From JAJDOD01 sp039024895 (lineage in GTDB: Bacteria; Pseudomonadota; Alphaproteobacteria; Rhodobacterales; Rhodobacteraceae), in NCBI GenBank assembly GCA_039024895.1, contig JBCCPJ010000004.1, forward strand, positions 1 to 64,000: a stretch of 64,000 nt of DNA. Reading direction: 5' to 3'. A model generated the notes under the pieces. It ran no database searches. It was not told where the DNA came from and saw nothing but the letters and a program-made list of their open reading frames with translations. Positions 42,355 through 51,686 of this stretch are shown piece by piece (position 1 is the stretch's first letter; every line of letters starts with the position of its first letter). The position numbers and the translations under genes are program-made.

Positions 42355-44259
42355 TTAACCAGCGCTGCGCGGCAAGCGCAGCACGCCTGCAGGGGGCAAT
42401 TGATGCCCTGCAATTTCAGTAGTTTCGCGCCCGTAGTTGAACCAAAAATGTTCAAAAGCCGTATCGCGCCGACGGATGCCAGGGGGCAGGCGCTCGGTGG
42501 TAAGTCCCGCCCGGTGAGCTGCCCCCTCGATCACGCGCAGCATCGCCACCTCATCGAGCCAGCCCGCAAGATAGGCAAGGCCCTCCCCCGCCACGAGAAC
42601 CGGTGCGCCATCGGTCGTCTCCTCAAGGACATCGAGGCTGGTCTCAATGATGTCGCGAAAACGCGTCACGGTGCCGCCGCCCCGCAGGGGTGTTTCGAGA
42701 CCCGGGCGGAGGCTTTCGCCCCGTACCACGGTCATGTCAAATCCGGGGATGGCGGGCGGGAGCGGCAGCGGTGTCGCCATGTCGGCCGTCCGCGCGCCGA
42801 AGCGGGGGCCGAGCATAACCTCCGCCGGGCTGTCGACCAGTGCTTCCACCAGCCCCGGATCAGGGGTTACCAACCCGGGGGCAAGGAGGAGTTTGTAGCC
42901 CTCCACAGCTTCGGCCCGGGCCGGCAGGATATCGATTGAAAGCCCGAGACGTCTGAGCGCGCGATAGGTGTCGAAGACGAGACCAAAATAGCTGTTGCCT
43001 GCCCCGTGGGGCTGGATGTCCCACGCCCATTCCGCGCCATAGTCGAAAAGAAGTGCCACCTCCGCCCGCGCGACGTCCACCTCTGGCGCATAGGCCATTT
43101 CCGTCGCAACTTCCGCCGTTTCGGCAAAGGCCGGTGCTTCAACGCTATCGGGGCGCAAAAGGCCGGCATGCATCTGTTCCTGCGCGAAGGGCGCTTGCCG
43201 CCAGCGGAAGTAGCACACGGCTTCCGCGCCGTGGGCAAAGGCTTCCCACGTCCAGAGGCGCACCATGCCGGGCAGGGGCTCCGGGTTATAGGGGGCCCAG
43301 TTCACCGGGCCCGGCTGTTGTTCCATCACCCACCAGCGCCCTTTGCCTACGGCACGATAAAGATCGTGGTGGAACGCCTGAAAATCCGGGTCGCCCTGGC
43401 GGGCAAAGGTGGTCTGGCGTTCAGCATCTGCCCCGACACGGTCTTCGAGAAAGCCGAGGGGGTAGCTGTCCCAGGACGCGATTTCGAGGTCATCGCCCAC
43501 GTCAAAATGATCGAAATCGGTGATGCGTCCCATGTAGTTATGGGCGATGGGCGCGTCCGAAAGCTGGCGAATGATGTCAGCTTGCAGCTTGTTGAACGCC
43601 ACCACCTGATCCGAGGAGAAGCGGCGGAATGCCATGGCATGGGCCGGGTTGGGTTCGGTGACCGTAAGGTTCGGCAAGTCGATATCGTCGAAGCGCGCAT
43701 ATTCCATCGACCAGAAGATATTGCCCCAGGCCGCGTTCAGCGCGTCGATCCCGTTGTAGCGCCGGGCGAGCCAGTGACGGAAAGCGCGGCGGGCGGCGTC
43801 GGAATAGCTATGGGTCGTCTCGTGGCAGCCATATTCATTATCCGTCTGCCAGGCATCCACGATCAGGCCGTAGCGTTCGGCCAGCACCGTGACGATGCGG
43901 GCGCATTCGACCTTGTAACCTTCGTGGCTGAAACAGTAATGGCGACGGGAGCCAAATTTGCGCGGGCGGCCATCGGCATCGACAGCCAACATATCGGGGT
44001 ATTTGCTGACGATCCAATGGGGCGGCGTGGCGGTAGGCGTGCCGAGGACCACCTGGAGACCGGCGGCTTTCAGGGTTGAAATCGCTTCATCGAGCCAGTT
44101 GAAATCATAGGCGCCTTCCACCGGTTCCAGGCGGCTCCAGGCAAACTCGCCGAGGCGCACCCAGGTGAGGCCAAGCTCCGCCATGCGCCGGGCGTCCTCT
44201 TCCCAGATTTCGCGGGCCCAATGTTCCGGATAATAGCAGACGCCAAGGCTGCGGGTCAC
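42355..44259 (-). CDS. Beta-galactosidase, glycoside hydrolase family 42
   Basis: Hydrolyses terminal beta-galactosides such as lactose or plant and algal galactosides. The N-terminal SLGVCYYPEHW and GLTWVRLGEFAWSRLEP are GH42 hallmarks. The acid/base glutamate is E142 in WQTDNEYG and the nucleophile is E313 in WVMEQQPG. A Cys-rich zinc cluster typical of some thermophile members is absent. I place the start at GTG 44259, overlapping the stop of the alpha-galactosidase gene (GTGA); a longer frame to 44304 would run further into that gene. 634 residues, no signal peptide, so it acts on imported sugar. Confidence 0.9.
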   Translation of the reverse strand: MTRSLGVCYYPEHWAREIWEEDARRMAELGLTWVRLGEFAWSRLEPVEGAYDFNWLDEAISTLKAAGLQVVLGTPTATPPHWIVSKYPDMLAVDADGRPRKFGSRRHYCFSHEGYKVECARIVTVLAERYGLIVDAWQTDNEYGCHETTHSYSDAARRAFRHWLARRYNGIDALNAAWGNIFWSMEYARFDDIDLPNLTVTEPNPAHAMAFRRFSSDQVVAFNKLQADIIRQLSDAPIAHNYMGRITDFDHFDVGDDLEIASWDSYPLGFLEDRVGADAERQTTFARQGDPDFQAFHHDLYRAVGKGRWWVMEQQPGPVNWAPYNPEPLPGMVRLWTWEAFAHGAEAVCYFRWRQAPFAQEQMHAGLLRPDSVEAPAFAETAEVATEMAYAPEVDVARAEVALLFDYGAEWAWDIQPHGAGNSYFGLVFDTYRALRRLGLSIDILPARAEAVEGYKLLLAPGLVTPDPGLVEALVDSPAEVMLGPRFGARTADMATPLPLPPAIPGFDMTVVRGESLRPGLETPLRGGGTVTRFRDIIETSLDVLEETTDGAPVLVAGEGLAYLAGWLDEVAMLRVIEGAAHRAGLTTERLPPGIRRRDTAFEHFWFNYGRETTEIAGHQLPPAGVLRLPRSAG

Positions 44260-46340
44260 AGGCGTTTCCCTTCGATCACCCACATCCGTTCGGGGAAGCT
44301 CCACGGCAAGGTCAGACCGTGGGACATCAGATAGGCGCCGCTGAGCTTGATGGAACCGTATTTGAGCGCCGGTGCGCCACGGGACAGGTGGCCCACATCC
44401 TCCCGGTTTTTGAGTTGTATTTCATACATCACATGGGGGCTGACGCGGGTGAGCCGCAGCGGGCGCGGTGCAATTTGGGCCGAGGTGCCGTCTTTCCCAG
44501 CGAAGACGACGAATTTCGAGCCATCTTCCGCCAGATGCTGTTCGGCAATGACGCTCGGGTCGGGGCTGTCGAGGCGCAGGATATCGGCCTTCAACAGCCA
44601 GTCGCGGTTCCCTTTCCACCACGTGGTCACGTCACGCAGGACATGGGCTTCGTCATCGGTCAGCTCGCGGGGGTCCATCTCGAACCCCATGTGCCGCTGG
44701 GCGGCGACCCATGCCCGGAAGCTGATATCGAGCACGCGGCCCGACGTGTGACACACACGCGGCCCGACATGGGACCCCGTCACGGCCATGGGGAGAAAGA
44801 TGGACGCGTTGTGCTGGATTTTCAGACGCTCCAACGCATCGTTTGAATCGGACAGCCAGACACGGTGGGTGCGGCTCAGGATGCCGAAGTCGATCCGCCC
44901 GCCGCCCGAGGCGCAGCTTTCGATTTCGACATTCGGGTGCGCCGCCCGGAGCCGGTCGAGCAGAGCATAGGTGCCGCGCGTCTGATCGGCGTCAGGCATC
45001 GGCAGGACACGGTTGTGATCCCATTTGACGTATTCGATGGCGTGGGCGGAGAGAATCTCGCTCATCCGTTCAAAGAGGTAGTCGCGGACCTCCGGATTGG
45101 CCATGTCGACCGCGCGTTGCTGGCGTCCCGGGATCTGGTCTTCTGCACCGAGCGCCCAATGGGGGTTAGCTCGAAACGTGTTTGAGTTGGGGTTAATCAT
45201 CTCCGGTTCGAACCAGATGCCGAACGTCATATCCAAAGAGTGGATATGGTCGATCAATGGGGTTAGACCGTCGGGATATTTGCGGATATCCACTTCCCAA
45301 TCGGCCAAGGCCGCCGTGTCGTCGTCGCGGTTGCCGAACCAGCCATCGTCCAAAACGAACCTCTCCGCCCCCAGATCGGCGGCGCGCGTGGCGATGTCTT
45401 TCAGTTCTTCAACATTGTGCCGGAAATAGACGGCTTCCCAGCAATTGTAATGCACCGGGCGCGGGCGGTCGGGTTCCGGGAATTGCACGATGCGGTCACG
45501 CAGATGGCGTTGGAAGGCAACGGCACAGCCGTTCAAGCCATCGTCGGAGTAAACCGCGTAGAGCTTGCCGGTGCGAAACTCGGTGCGTGCCACGCTTTCG
45601 ACGCGGGCAGCGTGGCCGAACTGGATTTGGCGGCGGCCATCGGGAAGTTCCTCGGCGACCATGCGGTGCCCGCCGGACCAACCATAGTGAAACGCATAGG
45701 CCTCACCGCGCGCGTTGGTGGCGCCCCGGCAAGGGATGATGAGACCCGGGAAATGCTCGTGGCCGGTGCGCCCGGTGCGGTTCTCACGGTAGCGGATACC
45801 GGGGTTCCAGGGCGTGGTGGCCAGTTGAAACTCGCCGCACCAACGCCCGGTGACGTCGATCATCTCGTCGGAGAGTTGCGGGCCGGGAAAGACCGGTGCG
45901 GAGAGCCAATGCAAATGGACGGGGCGTGTGGCTTTCAGGCAGGCCTGCGCTTCGATCAGGTGCGTGTCGCCGTCAATCGTGAACTCGGCGATATAGGTGA
46001 CGACCTCGTCCTGATCGGTGTAGGTCAGGGTCAGCGTGCCCTCCCCCTGCTCGACACCGACGAGGCAGAACTTCGGCAAGTACGGCGTACCATCGGTGTC
46101 GCGCATGATGAGGCCGGGTTGACCCGGAAAAGTCCGGGTCGCTTCGGGGCAGATCGAAATCTCAGGGTTCGCATCGAGCATGCCGCCCGTGACATCGAGG
46201 ATATGCGCTTCGTAGAGGGTTGTCAGATCCTCGTCATCCGGCAGGCGCGCACCCCAGTACACGACCTCGGCCAAACGCTCGCGCGTGGCGCCCAGAACAA
46301 GGGTCTGACGACTGTCATCCAGTCGCCAGCATTGGATCAT
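44256..46340 (-). CDS. Alpha-galactosidase, glycoside hydrolase family 36
   Basis: Removes alpha-galactosyl groups from melibiose, raffinose and similar sugars. The 694-residue length and motifs fit GH36: FVLDDGWFGNRDDD, FGIWFEPEMIN, nucleophile D441 in EYVKWDHNR, CASGGGRID and acid/base D498 in VWLSDSND. There is no signal peptide, so the substrate is taken up first by the ABC transporter whose genes lie immediately upstream (permease stop overlaps by 4 bases). Coupled to the beta-galactosidase gene through GTGA. Confidence 0.92.
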   Translation of the reverse strand: MIQCWRLDDSRQTLVLGATRERLAEVVYWGARLPDDEDLTTLYEAHILDVTGGMLDANPEISICPEATRTFPGQPGLIMRDTDGTPYLPKFCLVGVEQGEGTLTLTYTDQDEVVTYIAEFTIDGDTHLIEAQACLKATRPVHLHWLSAPVFPGPQLSDEMIDVTGRWCGEFQLATTPWNPGIRYRENRTGRTGHEHFPGLIIPCRGATNARGEAYAFHYGWSGGHRMVAEELPDGRRQIQFGHAARVESVARTEFRTGKLYAVYSDDGLNGCAVAFQRHLRDRIVQFPEPDRPRPVHYNCWEAVYFRHNVEELKDIATRAADLGAERFVLDDGWFGNRDDDTAALADWEVDIRKYPDGLTPLIDHIHSLDMTFGIWFEPEMINPNSNTFRANPHWALGAEDQIPGRQQRAVDMANPEVRDYLFERMSEILSAHAIEYVKWDHNRVLPMPDADQTRGTYALLDRLRAAHPNVEIESCASGGGRIDFGILSRTHRVWLSDSNDALERLKIQHNASIFLPMAVTGSHVGPRVCHTSGRVLDISFRAWVAAQRHMGFEMDPRELTDDEAHVLRDVTTWWKGNRDWLLKADILRLDSPDPSVIAEQHLAEDGSKFVVFAGKDGTSAQIAPRPLRLTRVSPHVMYEIQLKNREDVGHLSRGAPALKYGSIKLSGAYLMSHGLTLPWSFPERMWVIEGKRL

Positions 46341-47185
46341 TTCACGGCACCTAGCGTCAGACCTGCGATGAAGTGTTTTTGCATGAGAAAGAACATGACA
46401 ACCGGCGGAATAGCCGCCAGCAGCGACGCTGCGGAGACGAGATGCCAGTTATTCACGAACTGCCCGTTCAGCGCGCGGACCCCCGCCGTAATCGGCTTGG
46501 CGCTTTCACCCTGGGTTAGCACATTGGCCCAGAAGAAGTCGTTCCATACGAAGGTAAAGATCAGCACCGCCAGCGCGGCGATGGCGGGACGCACAAGCGG
46601 CAGAACCACGTACCAGAAGATTTTCCACTCCTTCACGCCTTCGATACGGGCACTCTCGATCAGGTCGAAGGGCAACGCCTTGATGAAGTTCCGCATGAAC
46701 AGCGTGCAGAACCCGGTCTGGAAGGCGGCATGGAACAGGAACTGGCCCGCGATGGTGTCATAGAGGCCAGTCTGCACGCTCATGTCACGCACCGGCACCA
46801 TCAGGATTTGAAACGGAATGAAGTTGCCCGCCACGAAGAGGAAGAAGAGCGGCACGGCGACGCGAAAGCGATAGATCGCCAGCGCGTATCCGGCGAGGCA
46901 GGCCAAAGCGACGGAGATGATGACGCTTGGCACGGTGATCAGCACCGAGTTCAGCATATATTGCGCCGCCGCCGATTGGGTGAAGACGGCGGTGTAGTTT
47001 TCAAAGAGCGCGAACTCCGACGGCCAGCCGAAGATATTACCGGAGTTGATATCTGCCGCGCCCCGGATCGAAGTTGCGAAGATGGCGAGCAGCGGCAAAA
47101 GCCAGATGATCAGCGCAATCGGCAGGAAGGCCTGATAGCCAGCGCGGGCGGCAGGGGCGGATTTTTCGATGGGACGGGGGAACAT
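46337..47185 (-). CDS. Sugar ABC transporter permease, MalG type
   Basis: A 282-residue inner-membrane permease with six helices. The EAA loop that docks to the ATPase is near residue 185 (LIESARIEGVKEWKIFWYVVLPLVRPA). It overlaps the alpha-galactosidase gene by 4 bases and the other permease gene by 1, so the transporter and hydrolases form one operon. Substrate is inferred to be an alpha-galactoside. Confidence 0.9.
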   Translation of the reverse strand: MFPRPIEKSAPAARAGYQAFLPIALIIWLLPLLAIFATSIRGAADINSGNIFGWPSEFALFENYTAVFTQSAAAQYMLNSVLITVPSVIISVALACLAGYALAIYRFRVAVPLFFLFVAGNFIPFQILMVPVRDMSVQTGLYDTIAGQFLFHAAFQTGFCTLFMRNFIKALPFDLIESARIEGVKEWKIFWYVVLPLVRPAIAALAVLIFTFVWNDFFWANVLTQGESAKPITAGVRALNGQFVNNWHLVSAASLLAAIPPVVMFFLMQKHFIAGLTLGAVK

Positions 47186-48165
47186 TAGCGGGACACCTTC
47201 TCATCTTGGTACATCCGCCACAGGAAGTAGGAGATGTAGACCAGCATGATCATGAAGAGGACGGTGGCGACGGCGGAGCCGTAGCCGTAGCGCTCGCCGT
47301 ATTCGGAGATCGCAACTTCGTACATGTAGTAAGCCAGCACATTGGTCGACCCGAACGGCCCGCCTTGTGTCATGATGGCGATCATGTCGAAACTTCGGAG
47401 CGCGCCGATGACGGTGACGACAACGGCGATAAAGGTCGCGGGGCGGAGTTGCGGCAGGACGACATACCAGAGCATCTTCCAGCCTTTGGCGCCGTCGAGG
47501 CGGGCCGCTTCAATCTGATCGCTGGCCACGTTATTGAGGCCGGTGAGATAGAGGATCATACAATAGGCGATCTGCGGCCAGAGCCCGGCGAAGATGATCC
47601 CATAGGTCGCCCATTCGGGGCTGGAGAGGATGTCGGGCGCGGTTTGCGAGCACCGGAAGGTGACGTTGCCGAGGATGTTTGTGGTTTCCTCGCAATAGAG
47701 TGCCTTCCAGATCGAGCCGACCACGCCGAAATCGGGGTTGTAGAACCAGCCGAAGATCAACCCCACCACGACCTGGGAGATCACGAAGGGGAAGAAGAAC
47801 ATCGATTTGAAGAACCGCATGCCGGGCACGGTTTGGTTGAGAAACAGCGCGATGAAGAGGCCCGCGGGCACCGCCAGCATATAGAGGATGAGCCAGGCGA
47901 GGTTATTCCTGAGCGATGTCCAGAAATTTGGATCATCCCAGAGCTTCACATAGTTCTGAAGGCCGACCCAAACGGCGGTGGAACTGCCATCGGGGGCATA
48001 GAGCCCGTTCCATTCGTAGAAGCTGAGCGAAATGCTCTCGAAGATCGGGATCACGACATAGATCGCGAAGAAGACCAGGGCGGGCGCGAGAAAGAACCAG
48101 GGGGCGACGCTGAGCTTGTTGCGCGTGAACCAGCTGTCCTGGTTGGTGGATATGTCACTCATCAT
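47185..48165 (-). CDS. Sugar ABC transporter permease, MalF type
   Basis: A 326-residue permease with six helices and the EAA loop QIEAARLDGAKGWKMLWYVVLPQLRP near residue 235. Forms a heterodimer with the MalG-type permease encoded next. It is separated from the binding protein gene by 155 bases containing a strong hairpin repeat, which should lower permease expression relative to the binding protein. Confidence 0.9.
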   Translation of the reverse strand: MMSDISTNQDSWFTRNKLSVAPWFFLAPALVFFAIYVVIPIFESISLSFYEWNGLYAPDGSSTAVWVGLQNYVKLWDDPNFWTSLRNNLAWLILYMLAVPAGLFIALFLNQTVPGMRFFKSMFFFPFVISQVVVGLIFGWFYNPDFGVVGSIWKALYCEETTNILGNVTFRCSQTAPDILSSPEWATYGIIFAGLWPQIAYCMILYLTGLNNVASDQIEAARLDGAKGWKMLWYVVLPQLRPATFIAVVVTVIGALRSFDMIAIMTQGGPFGSTNVLAYYMYEVAISEYGERYGYGSAVATVLFMIMLVYISYFLWRMYQDEKVSR

Positions 48166-48218
48166 GCAGTTCCCGTGTGGTTTGCTCGGGGTTTTGCGCC
48201 GCGTGCCGCGTCGCTCCG

Positions 48219-48274
48219 GCGAGGGGCTCTGCCCCTCGCGCTCCCCGGAGTGTTTCGGGACAGAAGAAGGGGCA
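48219..48274 (+). repeat. Intergenic repeat, copy C
   Basis: Perfect 9-bp hairpin GCGAGGGGC-TCT-GCCCCTCGC (48219-48239) followed by CCCCGGAGTGTTTCGGGACAGAAGAA. It sits between the binding-protein and permease genes of the galactoside ABC operon, where it may attenuate transcription or stabilise the upstream mRNA. Confidence 0.75.
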
Positions 48275-48320
48275 GAGAGTGTTTTGGGGGCCCGCAGAGT
48301 GCGGGCCCGTCAGGAGCCGA

Positions 48321-49556
48321 TTAGTTGTAGACTTCGGCCTGCACCTCGTCGAGGCGCTCAAGCACTTCCATCTTGGTCGAGGTGTCCAGCATGAACTTCT
48401 GGAAGCCTTCCATGCCAGCTTTTGCCATCTCAGCCGGTGCGTCGCGGTCGTAGAACTGAGCGAGACCAGTGGCCGAGTTCAGCAGCGCGAAGCCTTCCTG
48501 GATGAACTTGTCATCCGAGATTTCAGCTTTGGCGTTCGGTGGAAGTTGACCGATGGTCTTGTTCCACTCGGTCTGGATTTCCGGCTGGGCGATGAAGGCG
48601 AGGAATTTCTTCGCGTCTTCCTTGTTCTTCGCATTGGTCGGAATGAAAAATGCGTCCGCCGGCGCTTCTTCGGCCAGGGGGACATCCGGGCTGATCGTCG
48701 GGAAGGGCATGAAGTCGATCTGCTCTTCGGTCAGACCGGCGTTCTTGTAGCCATCCACGGAGAAATTCCCCATGACATACATCGCCGCGTCACCATTGGC
48801 GAAAGGCGCGATTGCGTCCTGCCAGCTCATCGACGCGTGGTTGTCGACGAAGCCGCACTCATTGATCAGCTGTTCCCAATTCGCGAAGGTCTGCACGATC
48901 CGGTCATCGGTATACTTGATCTCGCCCGCGGTCAGCGCGTTGTGCACGTCATAACCATTGGTGCGCAGGTTGATGTAGTCAAAGACACCGGCAGCGGTCC
49001 ATAGGAACTTGGTGCCGATGGTGAACGGTGTCACGCCGTTTTCTTTCATCTTCGCGCAGCCTGCGAGCATATCGTCCCAGGTTGCAAACTCTTCCAGCTC
49101 AAGAAGGTCGAAGATGTCTTTCCGGTAGTAGATGCCCCACTGGTAGTAGGAATAGGGCACGCCCCAGATTTTGCCATCGCGCGACATGGTGGGCATGATC
49201 GCGGCCATGTCTTCTTTCAGGCCATTTTCTTCCCAGACGTCATCGATGGGCTCGAAGAGGCCAGCGTCGACAAAGGGCGCCATACGGTTGCCGGGATACC
49301 AGGAGGTGATGTCGGGCGCGTCGGCGGTCAGGAAGTTGCGGATTGCCGTCTTATGTGCTTCGCGGTCGTTGATGTTGACGATCACGTTGATGTCGGGGTT
49401 CGCCGCCTTGAACGCTTCGACAGCGGTTTCGAAGCCTTCTTTGGGGCCTGGGTTGAGGTCGTCGAAATTGATCACGAGATCACGCGCCAGAGCGGTCGAC
49501 GCCATCAGCGCGGTTGCCGCAACGGCGACAGCCGACAGTTTGAATGTGCGGAACAT
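48321..49556 (-). CDS. Sugar ABC transporter substrate-binding protein
   Basis: A 411-residue periplasmic binding protein (family 1, MalE/UgpB-like) with signal peptide MFRTFKLSAVAVAATALMAS ending at ALA. The mature protein has a VINFDDLNPGPKEGFETAVEAFK start and an AMYVMGNFSVDGYKNAG region typical of oligosaccharide binders. ATG 49556 is preferred over an upstream frame because it starts the signal peptide. First gene of the galactoside uptake and hydrolysis operon; divergent from an IclR regulator gene. Confidence 0.9.
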   Translation of the reverse strand: MFRTFKLSAVAVAATALMASTALARDLVINFDDLNPGPKEGFETAVEAFKAANPDINVIVNINDREAHKTAIRNFLTADAPDITSWYPGNRMAPFVDAGLFEPIDDVWEENGLKEDMAAIMPTMSRDGKIWGVPYSYYQWGIYYRKDIFDLLELEEFATWDDMLAGCAKMKENGVTPFTIGTKFLWTAAGVFDYINLRTNGYDVHNALTAGEIKYTDDRIVQTFANWEQLINECGFVDNHASMSWQDAIAPFANGDAAMYVMGNFSVDGYKNAGLTEEQIDFMPFPTISPDVPLAEEAPADAFFIPTNAKNKEDAKKFLAFIAQPEIQTEWNKTIGQLPPNAKAEISDDKFIQEGFALLNSATGLAQFYDRDAPAEMAKAGMEGFQKFMLDTSTKMEVLERLDEVQAEVYN

Positions 49557-49592
49557 TGGTTTCCTCCCTGAGTTCCCTGCAGTGTGGTTCCA

Positions 49593-49610
49593 GTATTTGA
49601 AACTGAATAC
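49593..49610. promoter_or_regulatory. Candidate IclR operator
   Basis: GTATT-TGAAACTG-AATAC is an inverted repeat with an 8-base centre in the gap between the divergent binding-protein and IclR genes, the usual place for an IclR-type operator that controls both. A related AT-rich stretch follows immediately. Confidence 0.45.
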
Positions 49611-49697
49611 CAAATATTGAAAATGGTGACGTTAACCGTTATGGAAGTCAACACTCTCGTTGCGCCAGCGTAGCGAGAAAGGGGAGGAGAACAACCG

Positions 49698-50489
49698 GTG
49701 AATACGCCGAAATCCTTGCGTAGCAAGGCCGACGGGACCGTTGGCAAAGCGCTTGAGGTGCTCGATTCGGTTGCGGCCTACGAGCGGCCGGTAAAATTCG
49801 GCGAGTTGCTTGAGCATTCGGACTATCCAAAGGCTACCCTGTACCGGTTGCTGCAGACGCTGACGAATCAGAACTTGTTGGCCCATGACCCGGAAACGGG
49901 CAGCTATTCGCTCGGCCTGCGGCTGATCCGGTTGGCCCATGCAGCGTGGGAACATGCCTCTCTCGCCCCGATCGCGCGACCTTACGTGGAAGAGCTTGCG
50001 GCGGCAGCGGGCGAAAGCGTGCATCTGGCGCAAATGGACAATGGCCAGGTCATATTTGTGGAGAAGTTGAAAGCAACAGATCGCTTTGAGACGCTCGCGC
50101 AGGTCGGCAAGGTGGCACCGGCCTATTGCACCGGCGTGGGCAAGGCGATGCTTGCCTTCATTGCGCCAAAACGGTTGGACATCGTGCTGCAGCAGCAGTC
50201 CTTCTTCCCCTATACCAGCGCCACGCACAGCTCTGCCGATAGCTTGCTGGGCGAGCTTTCCGCCATTCGCGAAAACGGGATCGCCTTCGACCGCGAAGAA
50301 CATGAGGAAGGGATCGTGTCGATTGCCGCGCCGATCTTCATTTCGAACGGGCGGGTCATTGGTGCGCTATCGGTTGCGACATCGACAACACGGCATGATT
50401 TGAGTGGGCTGACTGCTTTTAAGGGTCGTTTGCTCGAAACTGCGGAGAAAATTGGGAACCAGGCGACGTCCTGGCATTTCCCGGGATAG
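49698..50489 (+). CDS. IclR-family transcriptional regulator
   Basis: A 263-residue regulator starting at GTG with a GGGGAGGAG site. The N-terminal winged helix includes VGKALEVLDSVAAYERPVKFGELLEH and YPKATLYRLLQTL; the C-terminal effector domain includes ARPYVEELAAAAGESVHLAQ and YCTGVGKAMLAF. It lies between the divergent galactoside binding-protein gene and the downstream ATPase gene (17 bases away), so it very likely controls galactoside uptake in response to a sugar or its oxidised product. Confidence 0.9.
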   Translation: MNTPKSLRSKADGTVGKALEVLDSVAAYERPVKFGELLEHSDYPKATLYRLLQTLTNQNLLAHDPETGSYSLGLRLIRLAHAAWEHASLAPIARPYVEELAAAAGESVHLAQMDNGQVIFVEKLKATDRFETLAQVGKVAPAYCTGVGKAMLAFIAPKRLDIVLQQQSFFPYTSATHSSADSLLGELSAIRENGIAFDREEHEEGIVSIAAPIFISNGRVIGALSVATSTTRHDLSGLTAFKGRLLETAEKIGNQATSWHFPG

Positions 50490-50506
50490 GAAAAAGGAAC
50501 GGTCCC

Positions 50507-51568
50507 ATGTCAGGCGTTACATTACAGAAAGTCGTCAAGCGCTACGGCAATGTTCAAGTGATCCACGGGGTGGACCTGAACATTGAAGACGGCGAGTTCT
50601 GCGTTTTTGTCGGGCCGTCGGGTTGCGGGAAATCGACGCTTTTGCGGATGATCGCGGGGCTGGAAGAAACCAGCGATGGGCGGATTGATATTGGAACGCG
50701 CGAGGTGACCCATGTGGACCCTGCCGAGCGCGGTGTGGCGATGGTGTTTCAGACCTATGCGCTCTACCCGCATATGACCGTGGAGGAGAATATGGGCTTC
50801 GGCTTGAAGATGAACAATCATCCGAAGGACGAGATCGCTAGAAAGGTCTCCGAGGCGAGCAAAGTTTTGAAGCTCGACGAGTATCTGAAGCGGAAGCCCG
50901 CGGCCTTGTCAGGCGGACAACGTCAGCGGGTCGCCATCGGGCGGTCAATTGTACGGGGACCGGATGTGTTCCTGTTCGACGAGCCCCTATCGAATTTGGA
51001 TGCAGAATTGCGGGTGGACATGCGTGTTGAAATCGCGCGCCTCCACAAAGAGCTTGCCAATACAATGATTTATGTGACGCACGATCAGGTGGAGGCGATG
51101 ACGCTGGCCGACAAGATCGTGGTGTTGCGCGCGGGCGTGATCGAGCAGGTTGGCGCGCCGATGGACCTGTACCGCGACCCGGATAACAAGTTCGTTGCGG
51201 GGTTCATCGGATCGCCGTCCATGAACTTCCTTTCGGGGGAAGTGGTCGAGGGCGGGGTGAAGGTGCCCGGCCTTGGCAGCGATGTGATCGCGACCCATGT
51301 CGCGCTGCCGAGCGCGGGCAGTTCGGTGCTTGTGGGCATTCGCCCGCAGGATGCGACGCTGAGTGCCGAGGCGTCCGAGTTGAAGGTCGATATCACAGAG
51401 CAATTGGGCGGCGTGGCCTATGAGTATCTATCGACACCAACCGGCGAGCCGCTGGTGATCGAAAGCAAAGGCGATGACGCGGTAACCGCTGGGACTGAAG
51501 TCAAAGTGGGGTATGACGCGTCCCGCGTGATGTTCTTCGATGCTGCGACGGAAGCTCGGCTTCGGTAA
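50507..51568 (+). CDS. Sugar ABC transporter ATP-binding protein, MalK/UgpC type
   Basis: A 353-residue ATPase: Walker A GPSGCGKST, signature ALSGGQRQRVAIGRS, Walker B VFLFDEPLSNLDA and switch His in YVTHDQVEAMTLAD, followed by a C-terminal regulatory beta domain (from about residue 240). Genes for the matching permeases lack their own ATPase, so this protein is the energy partner of the galactoside system. It forms an operon with the IclR gene rather than with the permeases. Confidence 0.92.
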   Translation: MSGVTLQKVVKRYGNVQVIHGVDLNIEDGEFCVFVGPSGCGKSTLLRMIAGLEETSDGRIDIGTREVTHVDPAERGVAMVFQTYALYPHMTVEENMGFGLKMNNHPKDEIARKVSEASKVLKLDEYLKRKPAALSGGQRQRVAIGRSIVRGPDVFLFDEPLSNLDAELRVDMRVEIARLHKELANTMIYVTHDQVEAMTLADKIVVLRAGVIEQVGAPMDLYRDPDNKFVAGFIGSPSMNFLSGEVVEGGVKVPGLGSDVIATHVALPSAGSSVLVGIRPQDATLSAEASELKVDITEQLGGVAYEYLSTPTGEPLVIESKGDDAVTAGTEVKVGYDASRVMFFDAATEARLR

Positions 51569-51686
51569 ACTTGGCGGACACGTCCTGAACGTTGGGCTTG
51601 CGGTGGGGCGGCGCGGCGCGCTGTGCTTGGCAGGCGTGTCTATTTACCGGCAGTTTGTCGTGAACGCGCGTCCCTTGCGACAGCCC

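Noticed and set aside
43006..44079. 357-codon open frame opposite the GH42 gene
   Set aside because: Antisense shadow of a strongly recognised enzyme; no ribosome site and no domain.
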